64,000 nt of DNA from ChocPot-Mid sp043804925 (GCA_043804925.1 JAZDIP010000069.1:322140-386139); one strand, 5' to 3'. Positions 26,866 through 37,414 are shown, counted from the stretch's first letter. Made by a program: numbers and translations. The notes: generated by a model from the letters alone, not told the origin.

Positions 26866-27837
26866 TTAAACATTCTTTAATGGTTCAATTCTATCAATAC
26901 CATCCTCAGGACATCTCTTCTGAATTTTATAGGATGCTGACAATGTTGTAATCGGAACAGCCAATAACCTTTCTTTTGCAATTAAACAACCACAAACTCT
27001 GCAGATTCCAAAAGTTTTATCTTTAATTCTGCCTAAAGCTTCATCAAGTTTTTTAATGTATTCGTTAATTCTTTGAATCTGAGCATAAGTTTTTTCTTTC
27101 TCGAAAGCTTCACTTCCCTGTTCAGCCATGTGCATCGAATATATCATGCTTTCTTCGGCAAAGTCATAATTTGTCAAATCATCGAGACGTTCCCGCAGCA
27201 TACGCAATTCTTCAATTGCCTCTTTTCTCATGTCTACGATTCTGTCATGGAACATCTTCAAATCCTCCTCGGGAAAACGTACCTTTGGTTTAGGATGAGT
27301 TATAACAACACTTTCATCAACATTTTCCGAAACTTTTTTAGGTTTGGTTGTAGGTTTTTGTGGAACTACGGCTTTCTTTTGTTCCTTTTGTTTAAGTTGA
27401 ACTTTAGCTGTTGTCAACTGTTTTGCACTGATAACGGGTTTTTTAACTGTCTCGGTCTTTGTTATTTTTGACTGTTTTTGCAAAGATTCCTTTTTTGTAA
27501 CTGTAGGTTTCTTCACAATAGATTTCCCTTTCACAACTTTAGCTGCAGGTTTTACTTTTTCCGGAGCTGCCTTTTTTACCGGGGCAGGTTTCTTGGGAGC
27601 AGGTTTTGCTTTAACGTCTGCCTTTTTTGAAGAAACCTTTTTCTTAGGAATACCATCTACTTTCGTTTTAACAACTGGTTTTTTCGCAACTACTTTTTTA
27701 GAAGTTGCAACTTTTTTTGTTGTTATCTTTTTTTCAATAGCCGATTTCTTGGTTGTTTGAACCATAGGTTTAGCGGCTACTGTTTTCTTTTTTACAGTAC
27801 TTTTTTCATTTTTTGCTATTTTCTTTTTCACCGGCAT
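26866..27837 (-). CDS. DksA/TraR-like zinc-finger protein with long lysine-rich N-terminal tail
   Basis: This 323-residue protein has two parts. Residues 1-175 are a basic tail of Lys, Ala, Pro and Val with motifs like KKPVVK and KKVATSKK, similar in composition to histone H1-like tails. Residues about 195-320 are DksA/TraR-like: a helical pair (RIVDMRKEAIEELRMLRERL, INEYIKKLDEALGRI) and a zinc-finger region FGICRVCGCLIAKERL...RCPEDG. The fourth zinc Cys of the usual CxxC-CxxC pattern appears to be missing (CPED), though an extra Cys follows the first pair. DksA proteins bind RNA polymerase; the tail suggests added DNA binding. The ileS-dksA-lspA order is common in Bacteroidota. Confidence 0.85.
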   Translation of the reverse strand: MPVKKKIAKNEKSTVKKKTVAAKPMVQTTKKSAIEKKITTKKVATSKKVVAKKPVVKTKVDGIPKKKVSSKKADVKAKPAPKKPAPVKKAAPEKVKPAAKVVKGKSIVKKPTVTKKESLQKQSKITKTETVKKPVISAKQLTTAKVQLKQKEQKKAVVPQKPTTKPKKVSENVDESVVITHPKPKVRFPEEDLKMFHDRIVDMRKEAIEELRMLRERLDDLTNYDFAEESMIYSMHMAEQGSEAFEKEKTYAQIQRINEYIKKLDEALGRIKDKTFGICRVCGCLIAKERLLAVPITTLSASYKIQKRCPEDGIDRIEPLKNV

Positions 27838-27990
27838 AGCTAATCTCCTTTATAAAATATATTAGAAAATTTATTTCAAAATAAATTAAAAAAATCAAAA
27901 ACAATAATAATAAAAATAAAATAATCCTAATTGATGTTTTTCACTATGTTAATAATACAATTAAAAAATCAATTTTGCAAACAAAATTAA

Positions 27991-30900
27991 TTAGTTTCTT
28001 TTATTAATTTTAATTGAAACAACAGAACCATCAATTTCAACATTGTCATTAGAAGTAAAATCTTCAACAATAATATCATTTGCTAAGGTCTCATTTATGA
28101 TGTAATCTTTTAAATCGAACAATGAATTTATAATAGTTACATCTCCATTTACCGAAATGTCAATCCTGTCAACGACCTCAAAACCAAGTTGTTTCCTGAT
28201 GTTTTGTACTTTACTTACAAATTCTCTCGCAATACCTTCCTTTTTAAGTGTTTCGTCAATCTGTGTATCCAGGGCAACTGTAATGTTATCTTCTGAAGCC
28301 ACAATCCATCCTTCGATTTCCTCACTTAAAATTTCAATATCCTCTAATTCTATAAAAACATCTGAATCATCAATTATTATATTTAACCTTGAATTTTTCT
28401 CAAGTTCACAAATCTGTTCATGTGTTAACGATTTGATTGCATTAGCTACTTTTTGAGCCATTTTACCAAATTTTTTACCTATAACTTTGAAATCCGGTTT
28501 TGCTGACTTTTGAACTATGTTTGCTTCACTGCCAACAAATTCTATTTCTTTGATATTTAATTCTTCTTTGATAATATCGGCGAAATGTTGAATGTCCCTT
28601 CTGTCTTTAGGATTTATTATCGGTATTAAAATACGCTTCAACGGCTGCCTGACTCTTATTTTAGATTTCTCGCGCAAAAATCTTGCTAATGATACAATTG
28701 TCTGAGCAAGCAACATTCTTCTTTCAAGTCCGGTATCAATAAGGGATTTGTCAGCAATTACCATATCACAAAGATGTATTGACTCGGGTTCATCTTCATT
28801 ACGTATTTTAAGGTACAACTCTTCTGTCAAATAGGGTGCGCAAGATGCTGAGATATTTAAGATACTCAACAAAACTTGCCGAAGAGTCTGATAAGCCGCT
28901 ATTTTATCCTTATCCTTATCCCCTTTCCAAAATCTTCTCCTGTTCCTTCGAATATACCAATTGGATAGTTCATATATTACGAAACTTTGAATAGCTCTGT
29001 GAGCTTTAGTCAATTCATAATCATCCATATATTCCTTATAATTTTCGATTAATGAATTTGTCCTCGATATTATCCATCGGTCTATTTCAGGCCTTTCATT
29101 TATAGGAACCAATTCTTCCCTACCTGTAAAATCATCAATATTGGCATATAATGCAAAAAAGGCATAAGTATTTGTTAAAGACCTGAAAAAGTCAGAAATA
29201 ACTGTTCGTGCTATATCTTTTTCACTGAAAAGAGTTGCCTTCCAAGGTGGATTGTTCACATACAAATACCATCTAACTGCATCTGCTCCGTATCTTTCCA
29301 TTATATCAAAAGGGTCAACAATATTGCCCTTCGATTTAGACATTTTGATTCCTTTTTCATCCAGTATCAACTCATTAACAACAATATTTTTATATGCCGG
29401 TTTCTCGAATAAAGCTGTTGCTATATTGTGTAATGTATAAAACCAGCCGCGAGTTTGGTCAATTCCTTCGGCAATAAAATCCGAAGGAAAGCTCTCGTTG
29501 AATAAGTCCATATTTTCAAAAGGGTAATGAAACTGTGCAAAAGGCATTGAGCCCGAATCAAACCAAACATCTACTATTTCAGGTATCCTTTTATATCTTT
29601 TACCATTCTTCTCAAATACAATATTATCAACAAAAGGTCTGTGAAGGTCAATCTCAATCCCGGTTTTTCGCAATGCTTCTGTCGTTCCGTCCGGATGTAA
29701 ATATAATCCTTCCTCCAATTCCTTAATTGAGCCAATCGCAAATGAATCTTTTCCATCCTCAGATACCCAAATAGGAATCGGAGTTCCCCAAAACCTGTCT
29801 CTCGATAAATTCCAATCCTTAACTTCTTCCAGCCAATTACCGAATCGTCCCTCTCCAATTTCCGGTGGCTGCCAGTTAATCTGCTTATTCAATTCCACCA
29901 TCTTATCTTTATATTTTGGTGATTTAATAAACCATGATTCTCGGGCATAATAAATCACAGGATTGCCTGTTCTCCAACAATGAGGATAATTATGAACATA
30001 ATCATTCGAGGATTTATAAAGTTTTTCAGCACGCTTCAAATAGAAAACTATATCCTTATCCGCTCCCTCTTCTTTATGGTCAGGATAAGTAAAGTTTTTT
30101 ATTGCACGACCTGCAAATTCACCCATATCATCTGTAAAATGCCCATTTGGCGTTACCGGTTGTTCCAAAGGCAATTTGAATTTCTTTCTCATATTGTAAT
30201 CGTCCTCACCGAAAGCAGGTGCAATATGAACAACGCCGCTTCCATCTTCGGTTGAAACAAAATCACCGGGCAACACAGTTAAAGCGTTAGGGAATTGCCC
30301 CCTGTCAATAGGTCTGAAATTGAAAATCTGTTCGTAAACAGTACCAAGTAAATCTTTGCCTTTAAATGTTGCTAAAATCTCAAACTCACCATCAAGAATA
30401 TTTAACCTCTCTTTTGCCAATACAAGTTTATCAACAAACTCCTCCTCCTTGAATTTCCTCTTGTTTAAAACTAAAACGTATTCAAAATCTACTCCAACAG
30501 CCAAAGCAACATTTGAAAGCAATGTCCAAGGAGTTGTTGTCCAAACAAGTATTGATGCCCCGGTTATTTGATTTACATTTGAATGAACAACCTTCAATTT
30601 AATATAGCAATTTGGGTCTCTCACCTCCTTGTATCCGCCGGGAAGAGCCAATTCATGAGAACTTAAGGGAGTTTCAATGGTAGGTGATTGAGGAACAACT
30701 TTAAAATCCTTATAGATTAATCCTTTGTCAAAAAAACTTTTTAATGCCCACCAAACTGATTCCACATAATTATTTGTGCAGGTAATATATGCTTTATCGA
30801 GATCTATCCAATAACCCATACGCCTGGTAAGGTATCGCCAACCCATATCCATTTCAATATTTCGGTAAACAAATTCCTTGCATTTCTTGTTGAAATTCTC

Positions 30901-31239
30901 GATGCCAAAAGCAAGGACTTCATCTTTATTGTTCAATCCCAGTTCTTTTTCAACTGTAATTTCAACAGGTAATCCGTGTGTGTCCCAACCCGCTTGCCGT
31001 CGTACATAGTAACCGGACATCGTCTTATAACGACAAATAGTATCCTTAATAGTTCTTGCCATCAGATGGTGGATTCCGGGTTTCCCGTTGACAGTAGGAG
31101 GTCCCTCGTAAAATGAAAAAACAGGTTTACCATTCCTTAAATCTAATGATTTTTCAAAAATTTTGTTCTGTTCCCAAAAATCCAGAACTTTATGTTCAAG
31201 AAGCGGATAAGAAAGCTTCTCCGGTAACGGCTTATACAT
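27991..31239 (-). CDS. ileS: isoleucyl-tRNA synthetase (long, type 2-like)
   Basis: IleRS charges tRNA-Ile and edits valine. The 1082-residue protein carries the HIGH-equivalent GPPTVNGKPGIHHLMART (residues 46-63), the editing domain (ILVWTTTPWTLLSNVALAVG), the WFxSG-type segment VDVWFDSGSMPFAQFHYPF, the KMSKS loop GIKMSKSKGNIVDPFD and an anticodon-binding region. It lacks a Cys-rich zinc-finger C-terminus and instead has the longer tail typical of the eukaryote-like class, which in other bacteria is insensitive to mupirocin; the latter is inference. It is first in a minus-strand run with the dksA-like gene and lspA. Confidence 0.96.
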   Translation of the reverse strand: MYKPLPEKLSYPLLEHKVLDFWEQNKIFEKSLDLRNGKPVFSFYEGPPTVNGKPGIHHLMARTIKDTICRYKTMSGYYVRRQAGWDTHGLPVEITVEKELGLNNKDEVLAFGIENFNKKCKEFVYRNIEMDMGWRYLTRRMGYWIDLDKAYITCTNNYVESVWWALKSFFDKGLIYKDFKVVPQSPTIETPLSSHELALPGGYKEVRDPNCYIKLKVVHSNVNQITGASILVWTTTPWTLLSNVALAVGVDFEYVLVLNKRKFKEEEFVDKLVLAKERLNILDGEFEILATFKGKDLLGTVYEQIFNFRPIDRGQFPNALTVLPGDFVSTEDGSGVVHIAPAFGEDDYNMRKKFKLPLEQPVTPNGHFTDDMGEFAGRAIKNFTYPDHKEEGADKDIVFYLKRAEKLYKSSNDYVHNYPHCWRTGNPVIYYARESWFIKSPKYKDKMVELNKQINWQPPEIGEGRFGNWLEEVKDWNLSRDRFWGTPIPIWVSEDGKDSFAIGSIKELEEGLYLHPDGTTEALRKTGIEIDLHRPFVDNIVFEKNGKRYKRIPEIVDVWFDSGSMPFAQFHYPFENMDLFNESFPSDFIAEGIDQTRGWFYTLHNIATALFEKPAYKNIVVNELILDEKGIKMSKSKGNIVDPFDIMERYGADAVRWYLYVNNPPWKATLFSEKDIARTVISDFFRSLTNTYAFFALYANIDDFTGREELVPINERPEIDRWIISRTNSLIENYKEYMDDYELTKAHRAIQSFVIYELSNWYIRRNRRRFWKGDKDKDKIAAYQTLRQVLLSILNISASCAPYLTEELYLKIRNEDEPESIHLCDMVIADKSLIDTGLERRMLLAQTIVSLARFLREKSKIRVRQPLKRILIPIINPKDRRDIQHFADIIKEELNIKEIEFVGSEANIVQKSAKPDFKVIGKKFGKMAQKVANAIKSLTHEQICELEKNSRLNIIIDDSDVFIELEDIEILSEEIEGWIVASEDNITVALDTQIDETLKKEGIAREFVSKVQNIRKQLGFEVVDRIDISVNGDVTIINSLFDLKDYIINETLANDIIVEDFTSNDNVEIDGSVVSIKINKRN

Positions 31240-31486
31240 AATTCCCTATAACTAAATACATTAATTTCATAATTTAAAATTGTCAAGCAACAATTATAAG
31301 GTTTTTTCCAATAATAAAAAAATTTATCGCTTACAATATATCCAAAATGAAACAAAAAAAACATTAATACGTATTAAAGATAAATTATTTTATCTATATA
31401 TATTTTTTAAAAATAACTGTTTTGCTTAATTTTTATTCTTGAATTCAAAGAATTTTAACTTTTTTATAAATTTTAGGACTTATATA

Positions 31487-34315
31487 ATGTACAAAAAAAT
31501 TATCACATTTGCATTCTCATTTGCTATACTGGTATTTTTATCATTAAGTTTAAATGCTCAAAATAATCTTAACGATAAATCTCTTGATGAGAATATCCCC
31601 TTAGACCCAAAAGTTACTTTTGGAAAACTCGAAAATGGTATCTCATACTATATTCGTGAAAATAAAAAACCGGAAAACAGAGCTGAATTACAAATGGTTG
31701 TAAGAGCCGGCTCAGTTTTTGAAGATGATGACCAAGAAGGTTTAGCCCACTTTATCGAACACATGTGCTTCAACGGAACAAAACATTTCCCGAAAAATGA
31801 CCTTATAAAATTTCTTGAATCATTAGGTATGCGTTTCGGAGGTGATTTGAATGCAAACACAGGATTCGACAGAACTTACTATATGCTTACTATTCCAATG
31901 GATAGAGGAACCACACTTGACAGTGGTTTTCAGGTACTTGAAGATTGGCTCAGATATGTTAGTTTTGATTCAGAAGAACTCGAAAAAGAAAGAGGGGTCA
32001 TTATGGAAGAATGGCGTGTTTACAGGGGTGCTAACGAAAGAATCATGAAAAAGCATCTGCCGTTTATTTTATATAAATCAAGATATGCAGATAGATTACC
32101 TATTGGTGATACAACTGTAATTCTTCACGCTCCCCGACAAAGATTTTTAGACTTTTACAATGATTGGTACAGACCTGATTTGACTGCAATAATTGCCGTT
32201 GGAGATTTTAATAAAAACGATGTCGAAAAAATCATTAAAGAAAAATTTGGAGATATACCTAAACCGGCAAATCCCAAGAAATATGTTGAATACGAAATAC
32301 CATTGCACAAAGAACCTATGGTTTCAATAGCAATTGACAAGGAATGGCCTTATTCTTTAATCCAATTATATTTTAAACACGAAGGAAAACAAGTCCCTAC
32401 ATATAAAAATTACCGCCAGACTATTTCCGACAGGTTGTTAGGTTCGATGCTTACAGCCAGATTAGGTGAATTGACACATAAACCTGACCCGCCATATATT
32501 TTTGCAAATGCTTTTGAAACACATTTCATGGCTAATATCAAAGCATTTTTTGTAACCGGTGTGGTTAAAGAAACCGGATTTACTTCAGGTACTGAAGCTA
32601 TATTAACAGAAGCATTTCGTGCTATGCAACACGGATTCACTCAATCCGAACTTGACAGAGCAAAAAAAGAACAAATGCGATTTATCGAGAATGCCTTTAA
32701 TGAAAGGGATAAAACAGAATCCGGAAACTACGCACAGGAATTAATGCGCTATTTCCATGAAGGTGAAGCAGCACCCGGTATTGAAACTGAACTTGAACTA
32801 TTTAAAAAATGGCTCCCTGAGATTTCACTCGATGAAATGAATAGTTTAATTAAAAAGGTAGTTACAAAAGAAAATCTTGTTATAACTATGAGTGCCCCTG
32901 AAAAAGAAGCTGTTCAAGTTCCTACCGAATCAGAAATAATGTCTGTTTATGATAAGGTAAGCAAATTAAAGTTAGAACCTTATGTTGACAAGGTATCCGA
33001 GAATCCTTTGTTTGACAAAAAGGTATCAAAAGGAAGAATAGTTGATTCCGAAAAAATCGAATCATTGGGATTAACTAAGCTACAACTTTCAAATGGAGTA
33101 CAAGTTTATTTGAAACCAACCGATTTCAAAAATGACGAAATCTTATTCCAGGCATTTAGCCCGGGAGGAAACTCACTTGTTGATGATGCTGATTTTCTGT
33201 CGTCTTCTGTTGCCGATGCTCTTGTTGACCAGGCAGGAATCAGTGATTTTGATTATGTTTCACTTCAGAAAATGTTAACAGGGAAAATCCTAAGCATTTC
33301 TCCGTATATTAGTCAAAGGACAGAAGGACTTAGAGGTAGTGCCGCCCCTGAAGACTTTGAGACATTATTCCAGTTAATTAATCTTTACTTCACATCTCCA
33401 AGAAAAGATGAAGAAGCTTTCAAATCTTATATGACAAAAGTTGCCGAACAAATTAAAAATTCAAAATTAGACCCAAAAGGAACTTTTAGCGACACAGTAA
33501 ATTATGTAATGAACTCCTATCATTTCCGTTCACGTCCATGGTCTGAAGAGTTATTAAAAGAAATCAATTATGATAAAGCTTTTTCATTGTATCAGGACAG
33601 GTTTGCCGATGCATCCGATTTCACTTTCATTTTCATTGGAAACTTTAATGTTGACAGCATCAAACCTTTTCTCCAAAAATATATTGGCAGCTTACCTTCC
33701 AAAAAACGTAAAGAAGAAGCCAAAGATGTCGGTATCCGAACACCAAAAGGTAATATTGAAAGAATTGTCAAAAAGGGTATGGAAAAACAAAGTTCAGTCA
33801 GACTGGTATTCTCCGGAGATTTCAATTGGAATGAAGATGAAAAATTTGAATTGACTGCATTGATTGGAGTTCTAAATATCAAAATGAGAGAAGAAATCAG
33901 GGAAGAAAAGGGCGGCACTTATGGTGTCTACTCATTCGCAAGACCAACAAAATATCCTATTTCTACCTACAGAATTGATATTGGTTTCGGAACAAATCCC
34001 GACCGTGTTGAAGAATTGGTTGGAAACCTTACCGATTTAATTAAGGATATGCAAAAAAATAAGGTTGATGACACTTACATTCAAAAAGTAAAAGAAATTC
34101 AAAAGCGCCAATATGAATTAAACTTAAAAGAAAACAATTTTTGGTTAAGACAAATTAATGACTGTCTCTACAATGGTGAAGATTTACTCACTATACTAAA
34201 TTATGATAAACGAATTGACACAATTTCTTCTGATATGGTATTGAAAGCCGCTAAGAAATATTTCAATTGGAATAACTATGCAAAATTCCTATTATATCCT
34301 GAAGAAAATAAATAA
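31487..34315 (+). CDS. exported M16-family zinc protease
   Basis: From ATG 31487 this encodes 942 residues with a signal peptide ending LSLNAQ; the longer frame to 31439 starts with TTG upstream of the signal. The inverted zinc motif AHFIEHMCFNG gives His88, Glu91 and His92, and the conserved downstream segment ELEKERGVIMEEWRVYRG carries the third ligand Glu. A second, inactive M16 half follows (about 510-940), with the R/Y-type substrate-binding region REEKGGTYGVYSFARPTKYP. Such two-domain M16 proteases (pitrilysin/PqqL-like) degrade peptides in the periplasm. It is a single gene ended by a strong terminator. Confidence 0.94.
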   Translation: MYKKIITFAFSFAILVFLSLSLNAQNNLNDKSLDENIPLDPKVTFGKLENGISYYIRENKKPENRAELQMVVRAGSVFEDDDQEGLAHFIEHMCFNGTKHFPKNDLIKFLESLGMRFGGDLNANTGFDRTYYMLTIPMDRGTTLDSGFQVLEDWLRYVSFDSEELEKERGVIMEEWRVYRGANERIMKKHLPFILYKSRYADRLPIGDTTVILHAPRQRFLDFYNDWYRPDLTAIIAVGDFNKNDVEKIIKEKFGDIPKPANPKKYVEYEIPLHKEPMVSIAIDKEWPYSLIQLYFKHEGKQVPTYKNYRQTISDRLLGSMLTARLGELTHKPDPPYIFANAFETHFMANIKAFFVTGVVKETGFTSGTEAILTEAFRAMQHGFTQSELDRAKKEQMRFIENAFNERDKTESGNYAQELMRYFHEGEAAPGIETELELFKKWLPEISLDEMNSLIKKVVTKENLVITMSAPEKEAVQVPTESEIMSVYDKVSKLKLEPYVDKVSENPLFDKKVSKGRIVDSEKIESLGLTKLQLSNGVQVYLKPTDFKNDEILFQAFSPGGNSLVDDADFLSSSVADALVDQAGISDFDYVSLQKMLTGKILSISPYISQRTEGLRGSAAPEDFETLFQLINLYFTSPRKDEEAFKSYMTKVAEQIKNSKLDPKGTFSDTVNYVMNSYHFRSRPWSEELLKEINYDKAFSLYQDRFADASDFTFIFIGNFNVDSIKPFLQKYIGSLPSKKRKEEAKDVGIRTPKGNIERIVKKGMEKQSSVRLVFSGDFNWNEDEKFELTALIGVLNIKMREEIREEKGGTYGVYSFARPTKYPISTYRIDIGFGTNPDRVEELVGNLTDLIKDMQKNKVDDTYIQKVKEIQKRQYELNLKENNFWLRQINDCLYNGEDLLTILNYDKRIDTISSDMVLKAAKKYFNWNNYAKFLLYPEENK

Positions 34316-34333
34316 TAATCAAGAATCAGAATA

Positions 34334-34369
34334 AAAAAAGGCGTTAAAAAAAAATTTAACGCCTTTTTA
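34334..34369. terminator. bidirectional terminator
   Basis: AAAAAGGCGTTAAA and TTTAACGCCTTTTT form a long stem with A-runs and T-runs on either side. It lies between the convergent M16 protease and NTF2-like genes and can serve both. Confidence 0.9.
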
Positions 34370-34405
34370 TTAAAAGGTTAACTATAAGAATATTACTTTA
34401 AAATA

Positions 34406-34957
34406 TTACTTTTGAGTTTCTTCTACTGTTCCGCCACCGGCTTTTCTCAAGAGCATATCTTGCAAAAGGACTCCGGCTCTTGGATCGGCATGCCCAACAA
34501 TACCGCTAACTATGACCCATTTCCCTTTTTCTTTCCTAAGTGTTCGAGCAACCCGAACAAACAATTTTGCTGTTTCATCACCAATGGTTATGTCGAGTGG
34601 AGTTCCGTATATTATGGATGCCAATGTCGCATTCTCGTCCATTTGGATATCCACATCATACATTTTCCCATACTTCATATTATCGAAAGTCTTCCATTGT
34701 TCTTCCATTTTTGTCTTGAATTCGGCAAAAGTTTTTATAACTTCTGCTGAATCAGTTCCAAAAAAGATAACTTCACCTGCTAAAGTTTCTATCATGTGTG
34801 AAAAATTCTTTTCTTCAGCAGCTTTGTTATATTCATTCATAACCTGGACAATAGCTTGCTTCTCTTTTTCGATATCAGCTAAAGTAAGCTCTTCTTTCTG
34901 TGGTGCACAACTGTAAACAAAAACCAAAATGAAAAAAGTCGTAAATAATTTTTTCAT
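34406..34957 (-). CDS. NTF2-like (SnoaL/DUF4440 type) lipoprotein
   Basis: From ATG 34957, with GGAGG 8 bases upstream, this encodes 183 residues; the longer frame to 34993 has no such site. The signal peptide MKKLFTTFFILVFVYSC is a lipoprotein type. Residues about 28-165 have the order of an NTF2-like cone fold: helix EKEKQAIVQVMNEYNKAAEEK, then SHMIETLAGEVIFFGTD, then paired strands ending KLFVRVARTLRKEKGKWVIVSGIVGH. Proteins of this type bind small ligands or act as isomerases; no catalytic residues are obvious. The C-terminus is Gly/Thr-rich and short. Confidence 0.72.
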   Translation of the reverse strand: MKKLFTTFFILVFVYSCAPQKEELTLADIEKEKQAIVQVMNEYNKAAEEKNFSHMIETLAGEVIFFGTDSAEVIKTFAEFKTKMEEQWKTFDNMKYGKMYDVDIQMDENATLASIIYGTPLDITIGDETAKLFVRVARTLRKEKGKWVIVSGIVGHADPRAGVLLQDMLLRKAGGGTVEETQK

Positions 34958-35341
34958 AATTCCTCCGGGGTTTTTAATAAATTTTTTAAACATTTTTTTT
35001 CTTTATTATCTAATATTGTAAAACTTATAACATTCTATTTCTTAATAATTTTTCCCACAATTATTAATTATTTCATTGCTAATTTAACTCATTTATTCAA
35101 ATTAATCATTTATTAAATTTAATATAAGATATAAATACATTATAAACAAGCAAGAATTTAAAAAAATAATAAATAAATGTTTAAAATTATAATTTTTTTT
35201 CTTTTGATAAGACAAAATATTAAAACTTTTACATGTTTCAATACTTTTTGCATAAGAAAATGGATAAACTTAATTTTTTATTTAGCAATATATTGTTAAT
35301 TTGTCATTTAAAAATTTTAATAATTTTCAATGAGGTTTAAA
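34958..35341. other. AT-rich divergent intergenic region
   Basis: About 380 very AT-rich bases lie between two divergent lipoprotein genes. It probably holds both promoters. I see no open frame, RNA fold or repeat of note. Confidence 0.4.
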
Positions 35342-37414
35342 ATGAAATTAGTTTATTTATTGCTTCTGACTTTAGCACTGACATTCATTCAATGTACAGG
35401 TAACAAAGGAACAAATGAACAAAAATCAGAGGAGAAGGTTATGTTTATTGATAAAAGTACAATTGACAATACTATTTCCGAATTAATTAAAAAATTCGGA
35501 GAAGAAAAAAAATTCAGAATCGAACGCGGTGTATTACAAACTGCATCTCTATGGATGGAAAAGGACGGAACTCAAGAACAATTCAAGGAATTTTGCATTA
35601 ACAATTTTATTAAAGTTGATTCCAATCTCGAAAATATATTTTCTCGTCTTTCCGAGAACTTAGAGATTATTTGGGGACATTTTAATAAAATCACACTCGA
35701 TTTGAATAAACCAATACATTTGACAACATTCGAAAAATATCCGGTTGATGAAATTTTTGGAGCATACAGTCCCGCTGCTCATTTTGCCGAAGATTTTTAT
35801 AAAAATAAAATTGCCTTTATTATTACTTTGAACTTCCCCCATTATTCACTCGAAGAGAAAACCGAATGGGGTAAGAACTGGTCAAGAAAAGATTGGGCTT
35901 TTGCAAGAATGGGTGATATTTTCACTTCAAGAGTTCCCAGCGAATTGTTGCAAAAAGTTTCCGAAACAGTTACAAATGCCGATTTATACATATCAGAATA
36001 CAATATTTTCATGGGTAATTTGGTTGATAACAACGGTAATAAATTATTCCCGAATGACCTCAAGCTAATTACACATTGGGGTTTGAGAGATGAATTGAAA
36101 TCTCAATATGCAAATACTGAAAACGGACTCGAAAAACAAAAAATGATTTATGAGGTTATGAAAAGGATTATAAGCCAGGAAATACCCCAATGTGTAATAA
36201 ACAATTCTGAATCCAGTTGGAATCCTTATAAAAATGTAGTTACAAAAAAAGGGAAATCTGTCGAATTTGAACAGGAAGCTAATACCCGTTACAAACATAT
36301 CATGAATAATTTTCATGCTCTGCAGGCAATAGATTCCTACAGCCCAAATTATCCAACATACATCAGCCGAAAGTTTGATGAAGAATTTGAAATACCTCAA
36401 CCGGATGTGGAAAAACTCTTTACAGATTTTGTTTCATCGCCACAAGTAAAAGAGGTTGCTGAATTGATTCAAAAACGGCTCGGTAGAAAACTTGAACCTT
36501 TCGATATATGGTATGACGGCTTTAAAGCAAGAAGCTCGATATCCGAAGCAGAATTAACTAATATGACAATGAAGAAATATCCCAATCCGCAAGCTGTAAA
36601 AAATGACCTGCCTAATATTTTACAGAAATTAGGTTTCACTCTTGAAAAAGCAAATGCAATATGTTCCAAAATCGAAGTTGACCCTTCACGTGGAGCCGGA
36701 CATGCATGGGGAGCTCAGATGAAATCCGAGAATGCTCATTTGAGAACGAGAATAGCTGATAAAGGAATGGATTATAAAGGATATAATATTGCCACACATG
36801 AATTTGGTCATAATGTTGAACAAACCTTAACATTAAATGATGTTGATTATTATATGTTGACAGGTGTTCCAAACACGGCTTTTACAGAAGCATGGGCTTT
36901 CGTTTTCCAAAAAAGAGACCTCGAACTTTTAGGTATTAAAGAAAATAATCCCGACAAAAGGACAATGATGGTTCTTGACAATTTCTGGTCAACCTATGAA
37001 ATAATGGGAGTTTCTTTAGTTGACATGAATCTCTGGAAATGGTTATACGAGAATCCTAATGCAGATGCAAATCAGATTAAAGAAGCTACAATCCGCATAG
37101 CCAAAGAAATTTGGAATAAATATTTTGCCGGAATGTTTGGCGCAAAGGACCAAACAATCCTTGCGGTCTATTCACATATGATTGATAATCCGCTTTATTT
37201 ATCGGCATATCCTCTTGGTCATTTAATCGAATTCCAGATGGAAAGCCATATCGAAGGAAAAAATTTAGCTGATGAAATGATGAGAATTTGCAAACAAGGA
37301 AGGATAATACCTCAATTCTGGATGAAAGGTGCTGTCGGTAATGAATTATCGGTTCAACCTACCTTGAAAGCAACACAGGAAGCAATAACATATATGAAAG
37401 CAATTGCACAATAA
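35342..37414 (+). CDS. HExxH zinc-peptidase-like lipoprotein
   Basis: From ATG 35342, with GAGG 7 bases upstream, this encodes 690 residues. The N-terminus (LALTFIQC) is a lipoprotein signal. The centre has a zinc-peptidase signature: IATHEFGHNVEQ gives His486, Glu487 and His490, and NTAFTEAWAFVFQ places Glu516 as a likely third ligand, the spacing of gluzincins (thermolysin-like and M3-like clans). Just before it lies RGAGHAWGAQMKSENAHLRTR, a substrate-side strand. The helical remainder resembles M3/M32 oligopeptidases in style, but I cannot assign a known family. It probably processes peptides in the periplasm or outside. It is monocistronic with its own terminator. Confidence 0.78.
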   Translation: MKLVYLLLLTLALTFIQCTGNKGTNEQKSEEKVMFIDKSTIDNTISELIKKFGEEKKFRIERGVLQTASLWMEKDGTQEQFKEFCINNFIKVDSNLENIFSRLSENLEIIWGHFNKITLDLNKPIHLTTFEKYPVDEIFGAYSPAAHFAEDFYKNKIAFIITLNFPHYSLEEKTEWGKNWSRKDWAFARMGDIFTSRVPSELLQKVSETVTNADLYISEYNIFMGNLVDNNGNKLFPNDLKLITHWGLRDELKSQYANTENGLEKQKMIYEVMKRIISQEIPQCVINNSESSWNPYKNVVTKKGKSVEFEQEANTRYKHIMNNFHALQAIDSYSPNYPTYISRKFDEEFEIPQPDVEKLFTDFVSSPQVKEVAELIQKRLGRKLEPFDIWYDGFKARSSISEAELTNMTMKKYPNPQAVKNDLPNILQKLGFTLEKANAICSKIEVDPSRGAGHAWGAQMKSENAHLRTRIADKGMDYKGYNIATHEFGHNVEQTLTLNDVDYYMLTGVPNTAFTEAWAFVFQKRDLELLGIKENNPDKRTMMVLDNFWSTYEIMGVSLVDMNLWKWLYENPNADANQIKEATIRIAKEIWNKYFAGMFGAKDQTILAVYSHMIDNPLYLSAYPLGHLIEFQMESHIEGKNLADEMMRICKQGRIIPQFWMKGAVGNELSVQPTLKATQEAITYMKAIAQ

